A DNA stretch of 64,000 nucleotides, taken from positions 2,790,001 through 2,854,000 of the forward strand of contig NZ_QEKM01000001.1 in assembly GCF_003096555.1 (NCBI RefSeq), written 5' to 3'. The notes under the pieces are model-generated. The model was not told the origin of the DNA. It was given only the letters and a program-made list of their open reading frames with translations, and did no database searches. Origin of the DNA: Simplicispira sp. 125 (GTDB lineage: Bacteria; Pseudomonadota; Gammaproteobacteria; Burkholderiales; Burkholderiaceae_C). This document shows, one piece after another, positions 45,138 through 55,733 of this stretch. Both the position numbers and the translations under genes were made by a program. Within the stretch, counting starts at the first letter, position 1. Each line of letters opens with the position of its first letter.

Positions 45138-45593
45138 TTAGGCGTCTTCGTCCGGTGCGCCCTGCACCGCCCGGCGCACCACGGCGGCCGAGAACCCGCG
45201 TCCCAGCAAAAACCGCATTTGCCGCGCGCGGCCTGCGGCATCGGGGGCTGGCTGGCCAAACTTGCGCTGCCAGACGGCCTGCGCACGCGCGAATTCGGTG
45301 CCCTGCAACTGCTCCAGCGCCTGCGCCACGGTGTCTGCATCCAGCCCCTTGGATTGCAGCTCCTGCCGGATGCGTTGGTCGCCCAGGCGCCCCGCGCGCC
45401 GGTGCACCAGCGATGCAGCCACCCGCTCCGCGCTGATGAAACCCTTGGCCTGCAGGTCGTCGAGCACGCGCTCGATCTCACCGGGCTCCTGCGCGTGCGG
45501 TGCCAACTTGCGCAGCAATTCCGCCCGGGAATGCTCGCGCGCCGCCAAATAGCGCAGCGCGCGGCCTTTCAGGGAGATCGGCGGTGCAGCCAT
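45138..45593 (-). CDS. recX: RecX regulatory protein
   Basis: A 151-residue helical-repeat protein: GRALRYLAAREHSRAELLRKL, then VLDDLQAKGFISAERVAASLVHRRAGRLGDQRIRQELQSKG and a C-terminal MRFLLGRGFSAAVVRRA, as in RecX. It binds RecA filaments and limits their extension and activity. It is downstream of recA on the same strand with 249 bp between, where no gene was seen; recA read-through could express it. Confidence 0.93.
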   Translation of the reverse strand: MAAPPISLKGRALRYLAAREHSRAELLRKLAPHAQEPGEIERVLDDLQAKGFISAERVAASLVHRRAGRLGDQRIRQELQSKGLDADTVAQALEQLQGTEFARAQAVWQRKFGQPAPDAAGRARQMRFLLGRGFSAAVVRRAVQGAPDEDA

Positions 45594-45842
45594 GCAACCT
45601 AGAAACAGCAGTTGGATGCGCCCGCCGGTGCCGTGATCTGGGAGCCAGGCAAGACGAGACGACGCGGCGGGCTCCTGCCCGCAAGGAGGAACAACGCCGC
45701 ATGGCGCCCTGAGCGCGGTGCTGGCGAGTGCATAGCGCTTTCACCCATCAGGTGAACACCATCGAAGCCATCAACGGTCGATTTCATGCGGCTTAGCAAG
45801 AGAGACAAAGCGGTCAACTGCCGTTTCTAGGTTCAAGGCAAC

Positions 45843-46985
<1,143 letters not shown>

Positions 46986-47047
46986 GGAAATCTCCTTGGA
47001 GGTCAACAGGTTAGAAGAGACCGCTCACCGTTTCAACAACAAATGAA

Positions 47048-47063
47048 CTGGATGCTTGAACAG
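47048..47063. promoter_or_regulatory. LexA (SOS) box between recA and marR-like gene
   Basis: CTGTTCAAGCATCCAG on the minus strand matches CTGTN8ACAG with one mismatch. It is 63 bp before the recA ATG, the normal place for SOS control, and it also lies upstream of the divergent MarR-type gene. Confidence 0.75.
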
Positions 47064-47127
47064 TAGTCTACCAAGCCATTGGTAGAAATCATCAGATTAT
47101 TTGGTCAGTTTGCCTTACCATATAACA

Positions 47128-47625
47128 ATGCCTCTGCAAGCCACCTCCCCCGCCCACGACCACTGGCGCCAGACACACCTGGGCCGCTTGATGGGGGACG
47201 CGCTGCGCCGCTTCGATGCGCGGGTGCTGCAGCTGATGGCGCGCAATGTGGAGGTACCACTGGCCCTGTCCAACCTGGCCGCGCGCGACCAGGTGAGCGC
47301 GGCCCACGTGCACATCACGCGGCACCTGTCGCTGCACGGCGACCGGCTGGTCGACCTGGCCGAGCGCGCAGGCATGTCCAAGCAGTCCATGGGCGCACTG
47401 GTGGACCAGTGCGAAGCCTGGGGACTGGTGCGCCGCGCAGCCGACCCGCACGATGCACGTGCACGCCGTGTGCACTTCACTGCCACAGGGCTGGCATGGC
47501 TGGAGGCTTTTCGCAGCGCACTGGCCCAGGCCGAAGCGGAGCTGCGCGCCGAGGTGGGCGCTGAAGTGGCTGCGGTGGTGTCCATTGGGCTGGAAACCTA
47601 CGCCAGCGGCAGCAATCCTCTTTGA
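47128..47625 (+). CDS. MarR-family transcriptional regulator
   Basis: A 165-residue regulator with a winged-helix domain: helices around DALRRFDARVLQLMARN, a recognition region LVDLAERAGMSKQSMGALVDQCEAWGLV, and a wing RAADPHDARARRVHFTATG. It likely binds as a dimer to a promoter nearby; the ligand is unknown. The ATG at 47128 is used; an upstream in-frame start would sit in the recA promoter region. It is followed 56 bp later by the two-component regulator. Confidence 0.88.
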   Translation: MPLQATSPAHDHWRQTHLGRLMGDALRRFDARVLQLMARNVEVPLALSNLAARDQVSAAHVHITRHLSLHGDRLVDLAERAGMSKQSMGALVDQCEAWGLVRRAADPHDARARRVHFTATGLAWLEAFRSALAQAEAELRAEVGAEVAAVVSIGLETYASGSNPL

Positions 47626-47681
47626 ACCGCACACAGCGCTCGGCAGGCTCCTAAAATCAGACGCATTACAAGGAGACAAGC

Positions 47682-48356
<675 letters not shown>

Positions 48357-48371
48357 GGTAGGGAACTCCCC

Positions 48372-48490
48372 CCTGTGTCGCTGCGCTCCTTCCCCCCTCT
48401 CTCGCCTCGCTGCACGCTGCGGGAGGGGAGACGCCGCCAGCGCGGCGGGGCGGCCCTTGCGCGGCGGCCGCTGGCCTGGGCCGTGCCAGT
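48372..48490. other. GC-rich low-complexity spacer with hairpin potential
   Basis: The 242-bp gap between response regulator and kinase holds a very GC-rich block with CCCCCTCTC / GGGAGGGGAG-type complementary runs and repeated GGCGGC tracts (48430-48475). No gene is apparent. It may be a further dispersed repeat or an inserted fragment. It precedes family-2 copy H. Confidence 0.4.
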
Positions 48491-48525
48491 TTCTTGCGGC
48501 ACCGATGGAGCGGCATCGCTTGCTC

Positions 48526-48587
48526 CTAATTTAATAGCTTTTAGCGCTTTCCCACATTGCGTTAAAGCCACTTTTTATTCAAAAACA
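48526..48587 (+). repeat. Dispersed palindromic repeat, family 2, copy H
   Basis: A forward copy, TTTAATAGCTTTTAGCGCTTT, then GCGTTAAAGCCACTTTTTATT. It sits 11 bp before the TTG start of the histidine kinase gene, so it may have displaced the original start region. Confidence 0.8.
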
Positions 48588-48598
48588 GGGCCACGATC

Positions 48599-50053
48599 TT
48601 GAAGATCTTCCAGCGCGAGCAGCGCTCCCTGTTCGGCGAGATCCTGGACTGGATGCTCACCCCGCTGCTGCTGCTGTGGCCGGTGAGCCTGGCGCTGACC
48701 TGGCTGGTAGCGCAGGGCATTGCCAACAAGCCTTTCGACCGCGCGCTGGAATACAACGCCCATGCGTTGGCACAGCTGGTGTCGGTGCACAAGGGCAAGC
48801 CCCAGTTCAACCTGCCCCAGCCCGCGAGCGAAATCCTGCGCGCCGACGACTCTGACACGGTGTACTACCAGGTCACCGGGCCGCACAACGAACTGCTTTC
48901 GGGCGAACGCGAACTGCCGCTGCCGACCGAGGACGAAGCCCCCACCATCGGAGAGGTGCGCCTGCGCGACGCCGAGCTGCGCGGACTGGAAATCCGCATG
49001 GCCTATATCTGGGTGCGCCTGCCACTCGAAGGCGCCCCGCTGGCCCTGGTGCAGGTGGCCGAAACACGCGAAAAGCGCAGTGTGCTGGCCACCGAAATTA
49101 TCAAGGGCGTGATGGTGCCCCAGTTCGTCATCCTGCCGCTGGCCGTGCTACTGGTCTGGCTGGCGCTGGCGCGCGGCATCAAGCCGCTGCACCAGCTGGA
49201 AGAACGCATCCGGGCGCGCAGCCCCGACGACCTGTCCCCGCTGGACCATAAAACCGTGCCGCTAGAGGTCGCACCGCTGGTCTCGTCCGTGAACGACCTG
49301 CTGACGCGCCTGAACGATTCGCTGGCCACGCAAAAGCGCTTTCTGGCCGACGCCGCGCACCAGCTCAAGACCCCGCTGGCGGGCTTGCGCATGCAGGCCG
49401 ACCTGGCGCAGCGCGAAGGCACCAGCACCGAGGAGCTCAAACGGTCGCTGCTGCAGATCGGGCGCTCGAGCATCCGCGCCACGCACACCGTCAACCAGTT
49501 GCTGGCGTTGGCGCGGGCCGAAAGCAGCGGCGCGCAGATCGCCTTCACACCCTGCGACCTGGCGCGCCTGACCATGGACGTGGTGCGCGACTCGGTGCCG
49601 CGTGCGCTGGACAAGGGCACCGACCTGGGCTACGACGGCGCCCAGCCCGGCGCGCCGGGCGTGTGGGTGCAGGGTAACCCCACGCTGCTCAAGGAGCTGG
49701 TGCGCAACCTGGTGGACAACGCCATCAACTACACCCCGTCGAGCAGCGACAAACCCGGCATCATCACCGCGCGCGTGCTGGCCGACACCTTTGGCCGCGT
49801 GCTGCTGCTGCAGGTCGAAGACTCGGGGCCTGGCGTGCCCGAATCCGAGCGCGAACTGGTCTTTCAGCCCTTTTACCGCGCACTGGGCACCGATGCCGAT
49901 GGCTCGGGCCTGGGCCTGCCCATCGTGCTGGAGATCGCTCGCCAGCACAGCGCCGAAATCATGCTGGAAGAAGCCCACCCCGGCCAGCAGCCCCCGGGCC
50001 TTCGGTTCACGCTGCGGTTTCCGGCACTCGATATGCCCCCAAACCAGGGCTAA
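48599..50053 (+). CDS. Sensor histidine kinase, TctE-like
   Basis: An approximately 484-residue membrane kinase: TM1 (about 18-40), periplasmic domain (41-170), TM2 (about 172-194), HAMP (about 195-245), HisKA with FLADAAHQLKTPLAGLRMQ (His about 257) and HATPase with N-box LVDNAINYTP, G1 DSGPGVPE and G2 GSGLGLPI. It should phosphorylate the response regulator upstream. No ATG lies near the expected N-terminus; TTG at 48599 is the best start (KIFQREQRSLFGEILDW fits the family), otherwise Met19. Confidence 0.9.
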   Translation: MKIFQREQRSLFGEILDWMLTPLLLLWPVSLALTWLVAQGIANKPFDRALEYNAHALAQLVSVHKGKPQFNLPQPASEILRADDSDTVYYQVTGPHNELLSGERELPLPTEDEAPTIGEVRLRDAELRGLEIRMAYIWVRLPLEGAPLALVQVAETREKRSVLATEIIKGVMVPQFVILPLAVLLVWLALARGIKPLHQLEERIRARSPDDLSPLDHKTVPLEVAPLVSSVNDLLTRLNDSLATQKRFLADAAHQLKTPLAGLRMQADLAQREGTSTEELKRSLLQIGRSSIRATHTVNQLLALARAESSGAQIAFTPCDLARLTMDVVRDSVPRALDKGTDLGYDGAQPGAPGVWVQGNPTLLKELVRNLVDNAINYTPSSSDKPGIITARVLADTFGRVLLLQVEDSGPGVPESERELVFQPFYRALGTDADGSGLGLPIVLEIARQHSAEIMLEEAHPGQQPPGLRFTLRFPALDMPPNQG

Positions 50054-50075
50054 CAGCCCCAAAACGACCGCCCGC

Positions 50076-50786
50076 TCAGGAGCAGGGCCGCAGCGCCTTG
50101 CCGGCCATGGGCGTGCGCAGCGCTTCGACACGGGCGCGCAGGGCGCTGTCGGCGGCGGGCAGGCGCAGCGTGTAGCCGGGGGCATCGTTGCGCTCCTGCA
50201 CCACACGGGCGGTGCGCACGCCCTTGGCGGTCAGGTTGCTCAGGCCGCGCTGCGCGGCCTCTTCGGTCGAAAAGCGCCCGAGCGACAGGCCGGGCTCCAG
50301 CGATGCGCTGCCCGGGCGGTCGTAGGGAATGTTCATTTCGCGCAGCTCGGCGCGCTTTTTGGCCAGCGCATCGGCATCCGCAAAGCGGCCCATGTAGACC
50401 ATCCAGCGGCCAGCGATGGTGGTGCGTTCCAGCGTCCACGAGCCCTGGGGCAGGCTGGCGGCGGCGCGGCGCAAGGCGGCGGCCTGCTCTTCGTCGAACA
50501 CCCCCGCCTGCAGGCATTCGCCTGCAGGAGCTGCGGCCACAGGCGCTTCGACGGGGGCTGGCGCCGGGGCGGATGTAGGCTCCTGCGCCGCAGCAGCGGG
50601 AGCAACCGCCGGAGCCGATGTCTTGCTGCCCACCACGCGCAGCGCCTCGGGGCGAATTTGCTCTGCGAGGCGCTGCGGCTCAGACTGCGAGACCGGGGCC
50701 AGCCCCCATTCCAGTAGCAGGCCCTGCGACCAGGCGTAGTACGCCGCGTTGGCTAGCAGCAGGACGAGCACAAAAAAACGCAGCAT
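50076..50786 (-). CDS. SPOR-domain membrane protein
   Basis: A 236-residue protein with an N-terminal membrane anchor (about 3-20, RFFVLVLLLANAAYYAWS), a Pro/Ala-rich linker (about 55-90) and a SPOR domain (about 120-220) containing WMVYMGRFADADAL and LSLGRFSTEEAA, as in domains that bind denuded peptidoglycan at the septum. A role at the cell envelope or division site is likely. It is 18 bp downstream of birA on the same strand, which suggests an operon. Confidence 0.88.
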   Translation of the reverse strand: MLRFFVLVLLLANAAYYAWSQGLLLEWGLAPVSQSEPQRLAEQIRPEALRVVGSKTSAPAVAPAAAAQEPTSAPAPAPVEAPVAAAPAGECLQAGVFDEEQAAALRRAAASLPQGSWTLERTTIAGRWMVYMGRFADADALAKKRAELREMNIPYDRPGSASLEPGLSLGRFSTEEAAQRGLSNLTAKGVRTARVVQERNDAPGYTLRLPAADSALRARVEALRTPMAGKALRPCS

Positions 50787-50804
50787 GGGTGGTGTGTGAA
50801 ATGG

Positions 50805-51653
50805 TCAGGGCACGCTGGCGGCCACGGGCCGCACGCTGATGTCGGAACTGGTCACGGGCAGCATGCCGCCCGCAGTATGCACGAGCAAGGCACCATCGTC
50901 GCCCACGCCGTGTGCGGTGCCGCTGGTGCCGTCACTCAACTGCACGCTGCGCCCCTGCAACACATCGCGCAGCGCAAAGCGCGGCTGCATGGGCGCAAAA
51001 CCATAGGCGGCGAACAACTGCAGCATGCCCACCAGGGGTGGCGCAATGCGCAGCAAGGCGGTGGGGGCATCGAGCTGGGCATCCACCTCCTGCAGGCAGC
51101 CGGGCGGCAGCGACATGCCTTGGGCATGCTGCGGGCGCACGTTCAGGCCCACGCCCACCACCACGTAGCGGCCGGGCGCGGTGTGCGCCGGGGTGGCGGC
51201 CTGCGGGACCACAAAGCTGGCCGTCTCCACCAGAATACCGCCCAGCTTGCGGTCGCCCTGCGCACCGCCCAGCCACAGGTCGTTGGGCCATTTCAGGCCA
51301 ATGCGCGGCAGGGCACTGCCGGGCAGCGGCAGCGCGGGCTGCAGGCTTTCGGCCACGCTCACGCCCACGGCGAGCGAAAGGCCCGACCAATCGACCGGCG
51401 CCAGCGGCAGGCCCAGCGAAAAAGTGAGTGAATCACCGCGCACGCTGTGCCAGTCGCGGCCCAGGCGCCCGCGCCCGGCGGTTTGCTGCTCGGCCACCAG
51501 CAGCACGGGGTCGGTATGGCCCGCGCGCGCGCGGCGCATCAGTTCCGTGTTGGTCGAATCCAATGCCGGGAGCACCTCGGCGGTAAATCCAGGCAGCTGG
51601 GGCGCCACCGCCTCCCAGATCGCCTCCAGCGGCCAGCGCAGCGGGGCGGTCAT
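50805..51653 (-). CDS. birA: Biotin--[acetyl-CoA-carboxylase] ligase (group I)
   Basis: A 282-residue ligase with the biotin and ATP motifs: AGRGRLGRDW (about residue 60), LKWPNDLW (about 122), KLGGILVE (about 138) and GVGLNVRP (about 167), and a small C-terminal SH3-like domain. It lacks the N-terminal helix-turn-helix of E. coli BirA, so it is a ligase only and not a repressor. It activates biotin to biotinyl-AMP and attaches it to the carboxylase carrier protein. The ATG at 51653 overlaps the SET gene stop by four bases. Confidence 0.95.
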   Translation of the reverse strand: MTAPLRWPLEAIWEAVAPQLPGFTAEVLPALDSTNTELMRRARAGHTDPVLLVAEQQTAGRGRLGRDWHSVRGDSLTFSLGLPLAPVDWSGLSLAVGVSVAESLQPALPLPGSALPRIGLKWPNDLWLGGAQGDRKLGGILVETASFVVPQAATPAHTAPGRYVVVGVGLNVRPQHAQGMSLPPGCLQEVDAQLDAPTALLRIAPPLVGMLQLFAAYGFAPMQPRFALRDVLQGRSVQLSDGTSGTAHGVGDDGALLVHTAGGMLPVTSSDISVRPVAASVP

Positions 51654-52189
51654 GCCTTGGCCCTCCGCGGGGTGCGGGGCGGCGTTGCCTTGGCACGCGG
51701 CTCGGGGGCAACCCAGCCGCGCTTGGGCGCCAGCAGGGTGCCCCGGCAGGACGCCGCGCCACACCAGCAAGGGTATTCGGCCTTGAGCTTGGTGGTATAG
51801 CGCTCGTCGATGATGAGACCGTAGTCGTAGTTGATCTCTTCCCCTGCTGCAATGTTGCGCAGCGCGGTGATGAAAATGCGGCCATCCACCTCGTCGGCAA
51901 AGCAGTTGGGGTCGCAGCTGTGGTTGATCCAGCGCGAAGAATTGCCGCCGAAGTTGGCATCGATCACACGGTCTTCATCCACATGGAAATAGAAGGTGTG
52001 GTTAGGCTGCAACGGGTCGTGCGGATGGCGGTCCTGCGCCTCCTGCCAGCTGACGATTTCGCCGGTGTACTCGATCAGCACCTCGCCCTCGGCGATGGGT
52101 TGCACCGCGAACACGCCCTTGCCGTGTACGCCGGAGCGGCGAATCTGGATGCGGCGGCCAACGGCGGCGGCGGTTGCAGTGCGGGGCAT
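51650..52189 (-). CDS. SET-domain protein-lysine methyltransferase
   Basis: A 179-residue SET protein: N-terminal SGVHGKGVFAVQPI, SAM and catalytic core NHSCDPNC (about residue 88), YDYG (about 121) and a post-SET zinc site CWCG plus CRGT (about 140). This fold is best known from eukaryotic histone methyltransferases, but small versions occur in bacteria. The substrate is unknown, possibly a ribosomal or DNA-associated protein. It heads the birA-SPOR minus-strand group and overlaps birA. Confidence 0.92.
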   Translation of the reverse strand: MPRTATAAAVGRRIQIRRSGVHGKGVFAVQPIAEGEVLIEYTGEIVSWQEAQDRHPHDPLQPNHTFYFHVDEDRVIDANFGGNSSRWINHSCDPNCFADEVDGRIFITALRNIAAGEEINYDYGLIIDERYTTKLKAEYPCWCGAASCRGTLLAPKRGWVAPEPRAKATPPRTPRRAKA

Positions 52190-52310
52190 GGCAAAACTCT
52201 GTTAACTTGATAGTGCACACATGCGCGTGCGCGTGTACGCGTGTGTGAAGCAAGGATTGTAGAAGCGCCCGGGGCCCGGCCCCGTGGCAGCCTGTATGGC
52301 GAGACCCAAC

Positions 52311-55259
52311 ATGACCAAAACACTGGTAATTGCAGAAAAACCTTCGGTCGCACAAGACATCGTGCGCGCCCTCACCCCGGTGGCGGGCAAATTCGACAAG
52401 CACGACGAACATTTCGAAAACGACCGCTACGTCGTCACCAGCGCCGTCGGCCACCTGGTGGAGATCCAGGCGCCCGAGGAATTCGACGTGAAACGCGGCA
52501 AGTGGAGCTTTGCCCACCTGCCGGTGATTCCGCCGCATTTCGATCTCAAACCTGTCGATAAAACCAAGACGCGCTTGAACGCCGTCGTCAAACAGGCCAA
52601 GCGCAAGGATGTGACGGAGATCATCAACGCCTGCGACGCGGGCCGCGAGGGTGAGCTGATCTTTCGCCTGATCGAGCAGTACGCCGGTGGCAACAAGGCG
52701 GGCAAACCCGTGCCACTGGGCAAACCCATCAAGCGCCTGTGGCTGCAAAGCATGACGCCGCAGGCCATCCGCGACGGGTTCGACCAGTTGCGCAGCGAAC
52801 AGCAAATGCAGGGCCTGCACGACGCCGCCCGCAGCCGGTCTGAAGCCGACTGGCTGGTCGGCATCAACGGCACGCGCGCCATGACGGCGTTCAACTCGCA
52901 AGGCGGCGGCTTCTTCCTGACCACCGTGGGCCGGGTGCAGACGCCCACGTTGTCGCTGGTGGTCGAGCGCGAGGAAAAAATCCGCAAGTTCATCAGCCGC
53001 GACTACTGGGAAATCCACGCCGAGTTCACCGCCCAGGCCGGCCGCTACCCCGGCAAGTGGTTCAACCCGCAGTGGAAGAAGAACCCCGACGACGCAGAGA
53101 TGCGCGCCGACCGCGTATGGTCTGCACGCGAAGCCGAGGACATCGCCAACGCCGCACGCAACCAGCCGGCCACCGTCACCGAAGAAAGCAAGCCCACCAC
53201 CCAGGCCAGCGGCCTGCTGTTCGACCTGACCAGCCTGCAGCGCGAGGCCAACGGCAAGTTCGGCTTCTCGGCCAAGACGACGCTGGCGCTGGCCCAGTCG
53301 CTGTACGAGCGCCACAAGGCGCTGACCTACCCGCGTACCGACGCGCGCGCCCTGCCCGAGGACTATGTGCCGGTGGCCCGCGAGACCTTTGAAATGCTGG
53401 CCCACAGCGGTATGGCGCACCTGGCGCCGCATGCGCGCACGGCGCTCGATGGCAACTACATCCGGCCGACCAAGCGCATCTTTGACAACAGCAAGGTCAG
53501 CGATCACTTCGCCATCATCCCCACACTGCAAGCCCCCAGCGGCCTGTCCGAAGCCGAACAAAAACTCTACGACCTGGTGGTGCGCCGCTTCATGGCGGTG
53601 TTTTTCCCCAGCGCCGAATACCAGGTCACGACACGCATCAGCCGCATCGATGCAGCGGGCGCACAGCACCACTTCAAGACCGAGGGCAAGGTGCTGGTCA
53701 AGCCCGGCTGGCTGGCCATTTACGGCAAAGAAGCCGCGGGCGAGGTGGAAGGCGGCAAAGACGGTGACAAGGGCCAGAACCTGGTGGCCGTGCAGCCGGG
53801 CGAAAGGCCCCTGGCCGCGCCGGTGGACGCCAAGGGCCTCAAGACCAAGCCCCCCGCCCGCTACTCCGAAGCCACGCTGCTGGGCGCCATGGAAAGCGCG
53901 GGCAAGCAGATCGACGATGAAGAGCTGCGCAGCGCCATGCAAGAGAAAGGCCTGGGCACGCCCGCCACGCGCGCGGCCACCATCGAAGGCCTGCTGACCG
54001 AAAAATACATGCTGCGCGAAGGCCGTGAAATCATCCCCACGGCCAAGGCGTTCCAGCTCATGACGCTGCTGCGCGGGCTGGGGGTGGAAGAACTCTCGCG
54101 TGCCGACCTGACCGGCGAATGGGAGTTCAAGCTCTCGCAAATGGAAAAAGGCCTGCTCAGCCGCGAGGCCTTCATGTCCGGCATTGCCAGCATGACCGAG
54201 CGCATGGTGAAAAAGGCCAAGGAATACGACCGCGACACCATCCCTGGCGACTACGCCACGCTCGAATCACCCTGCCCCAACTGCGGCGGTGTCGTCAAAG
54301 AAAACTACCGCCGCTTTGCCTGCGTGGGCAAGCCCGGCTCGGAAGGCTGCGGCTTCAGCTTTGGCAAATCGCCCGCAGGCCGCACGTTTGAAACCGCCGA
54401 GGCCAACGCATTGCTGCGCGACAAGAAGATTGGCCCGCTGGAGGGCTTTCGCTCCAAGGCGGGCTGGCCGTTCACGTCCGAGATCGTCATCAAATACGAC
54501 GACGAGGCACACAACTACAAGCTCGAATTCGATTTTGGCGACGACAAAAAAGGCGAGGAATCGGGCGAGCTGGTGGCGTTTGAAGACGCCGCCCTCGGCC
54601 CTTGCCCCCTCTGCGGCTCCGACGTGCACGAACACGGCAGCAACTATGTGTGCAGCAAGGCCGTGCCCACCGCCGCGCAGCCCACACCGAGCTGTACTTT
54701 CAAGAGCGGCAAGATCATCCTGCAGCAGCCGGTGGAACGCGAGCAGATGCACAAGCTGCTAGCCACCGGCAAGACCGACCTGCTCGACAAGTTTGTCAGC
54801 ATGCGCACCCGCCGCGCCTTCAAGGCCCACCTGGCGTGGGACAAAGAGGCGGGCAAGGTCAACTTTGAATTTGCCCCCAGCAAGTTCCCGCCACGCCCGG
54901 ATGCTGCCGCTAAAACGATAGCTGCCAAGGCAGGCAAGACAAGCGCCGCAGCCAAAAAGACTGCAAAACCTGCTGCCGCCAAAAAAGCCCCCGCCAGCAA
55001 AACAGCGGCCGCCAAGGCACCGCGCAAACCCGCCGCTGGCAAAACGCCCAGTGCCGCCCTGGCCGCTGTGATTGGTACCGACCCCGTAGCCCGCCCCGAA
55101 GCCGTCAAGAAGATGTGGGAATACATCAAGGCCCACAACCTGCAAGACCCCAAGGACAAGCGCACCATCGTTGCCGACGACAAACTGCGCGCCGTGTTTG
55201 GCAAAGACAGCGCGGGCATGTTCGAGCTGGCGGGCATTCTGGGCAATCACCTGGGCTAA
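52311..55259 (+). CDS. topB: DNA topoisomerase III with C-terminal SWIB domain
   Basis: A 982-residue type IA topoisomerase: TOPRIM with LVIAEKPSVAQDI (1-150; DxD-like NACDAGREGEL, about 105), catalytic Tyr in LTYPRTDARALPEDY (about 340), strand-passage domain to about 620, then zinc ribbons (CPNCGGVV, CPLCGSDV, CTFKSGK; about 650-815). The tail is Lys/Ala-rich (about 865-905) and ends in an SWIB/MDM2 domain (about 910-982; VIGTDPVARPEAVKKMWEYI and KLRAVFGK). SWIB fusion to a topoisomerase is best known from chlamydial TopA. It decatenates DNA and resolves recombination intermediates. Repeat copy J contributes to the Lys/Ala-rich tail. Confidence 0.95.
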   Translation: MTKTLVIAEKPSVAQDIVRALTPVAGKFDKHDEHFENDRYVVTSAVGHLVEIQAPEEFDVKRGKWSFAHLPVIPPHFDLKPVDKTKTRLNAVVKQAKRKDVTEIINACDAGREGELIFRLIEQYAGGNKAGKPVPLGKPIKRLWLQSMTPQAIRDGFDQLRSEQQMQGLHDAARSRSEADWLVGINGTRAMTAFNSQGGGFFLTTVGRVQTPTLSLVVEREEKIRKFISRDYWEIHAEFTAQAGRYPGKWFNPQWKKNPDDAEMRADRVWSAREAEDIANAARNQPATVTEESKPTTQASGLLFDLTSLQREANGKFGFSAKTTLALAQSLYERHKALTYPRTDARALPEDYVPVARETFEMLAHSGMAHLAPHARTALDGNYIRPTKRIFDNSKVSDHFAIIPTLQAPSGLSEAEQKLYDLVVRRFMAVFFPSAEYQVTTRISRIDAAGAQHHFKTEGKVLVKPGWLAIYGKEAAGEVEGGKDGDKGQNLVAVQPGERPLAAPVDAKGLKTKPPARYSEATLLGAMESAGKQIDDEELRSAMQEKGLGTPATRAATIEGLLTEKYMLREGREIIPTAKAFQLMTLLRGLGVEELSRADLTGEWEFKLSQMEKGLLSREAFMSGIASMTERMVKKAKEYDRDTIPGDYATLESPCPNCGGVVKENYRRFACVGKPGSEGCGFSFGKSPAGRTFETAEANALLRDKKIGPLEGFRSKAGWPFTSEIVIKYDDEAHNYKLEFDFGDDKKGEESGELVAFEDAALGPCPLCGSDVHEHGSNYVCSKAVPTAAQPTPSCTFKSGKIILQQPVEREQMHKLLATGKTDLLDKFVSMRTRRAFKAHLAWDKEAGKVNFEFAPSKFPPRPDAAAKTIAAKAGKTSAAAKKTAKPAAAKKAPASKTAAAKAPRKPAAGKTPSAALAAVIGTDPVARPEAVKKMWEYIKAHNLQDPKDKRTIVADDKLRAVFGKDSAGMFELAGILGNHLG
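54912..54959 (+). repeat. Probable family 2 repeat, copy J (in topB tail)
   Basis: AAAACGATAGCTGCCAAGGC, later ACAAGCGCCGCAGCCA, aligns without gaps to copy B over about 48 bases. In frame it encodes KTIAAKAGKTSAAAKK, comparable to KKIAAYALLTGATAIF in copy B. It is more diverged than the other copies, so the call is tentative. Confidence 0.5.
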
Positions 55260-55269
55260 CCGGTAGCCT

Positions 55270-55611
55270 ATGCGCAGCCGCAGAGAGCGCACCATCCTTA
55301 CCGCCCTGGCAGCAGCCCTGGTGGCCGCTGCGGCTGCCGCTTGGTGGACGGCCGACCAGTGGTGGCCGCAGGCCGGGCCCTGGACTGAACAGGCCTGGAA
55401 GAAAATCACCCGCCCCGGAGCCGATACCCTGCCGCCCACAATGAAACGCCCCGCACAGGCCCACCCGACCCAGCCCGGTGCCTCAGAGCCCGCACGCCCG
55501 CAATCGCGCAAATGCCTGAAAGACGGCCGCACCACCTACACGGACCTGCCCTGCCCCAAGGGCAGCCAGGAGTTGCCGGTGGATGGCACAGTCACCACGC
55601 TGCCGCACTGA
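55270..55611 (+). CDS. Small DUF4124-like membrane-anchored protein
   Basis: A 113-residue protein with an N-terminal membrane segment (about 10-30), a Pro-rich linker, and a short conserved C-terminal region (KCLKDGRTTYTDLPCPKGSQ) like the DUF4124 domain with its Cys pair. It lies 10 bp after topB and may be co-transcribed. Function unknown. Confidence 0.72.
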   Translation: MRSRRERTILTALAAALVAAAAAAWWTADQWWPQAGPWTEQAWKKITRPGADTLPPTMKRPAQAHPTQPGASEPARPQSRKCLKDGRTTYTDLPCPKGSQELPVDGTVTTLPH

Positions 55612-55733
55612 CTTGCGGGTACCCAGGGCATACACCAGGCCCCCGATACCCGCGTGACACGGACCGTCACCCGCATGGGCTAAGCTGGGTCATCGCGCAT
55701 TCGCACTCTTCGCACCGTACCCACCGACTGGCC

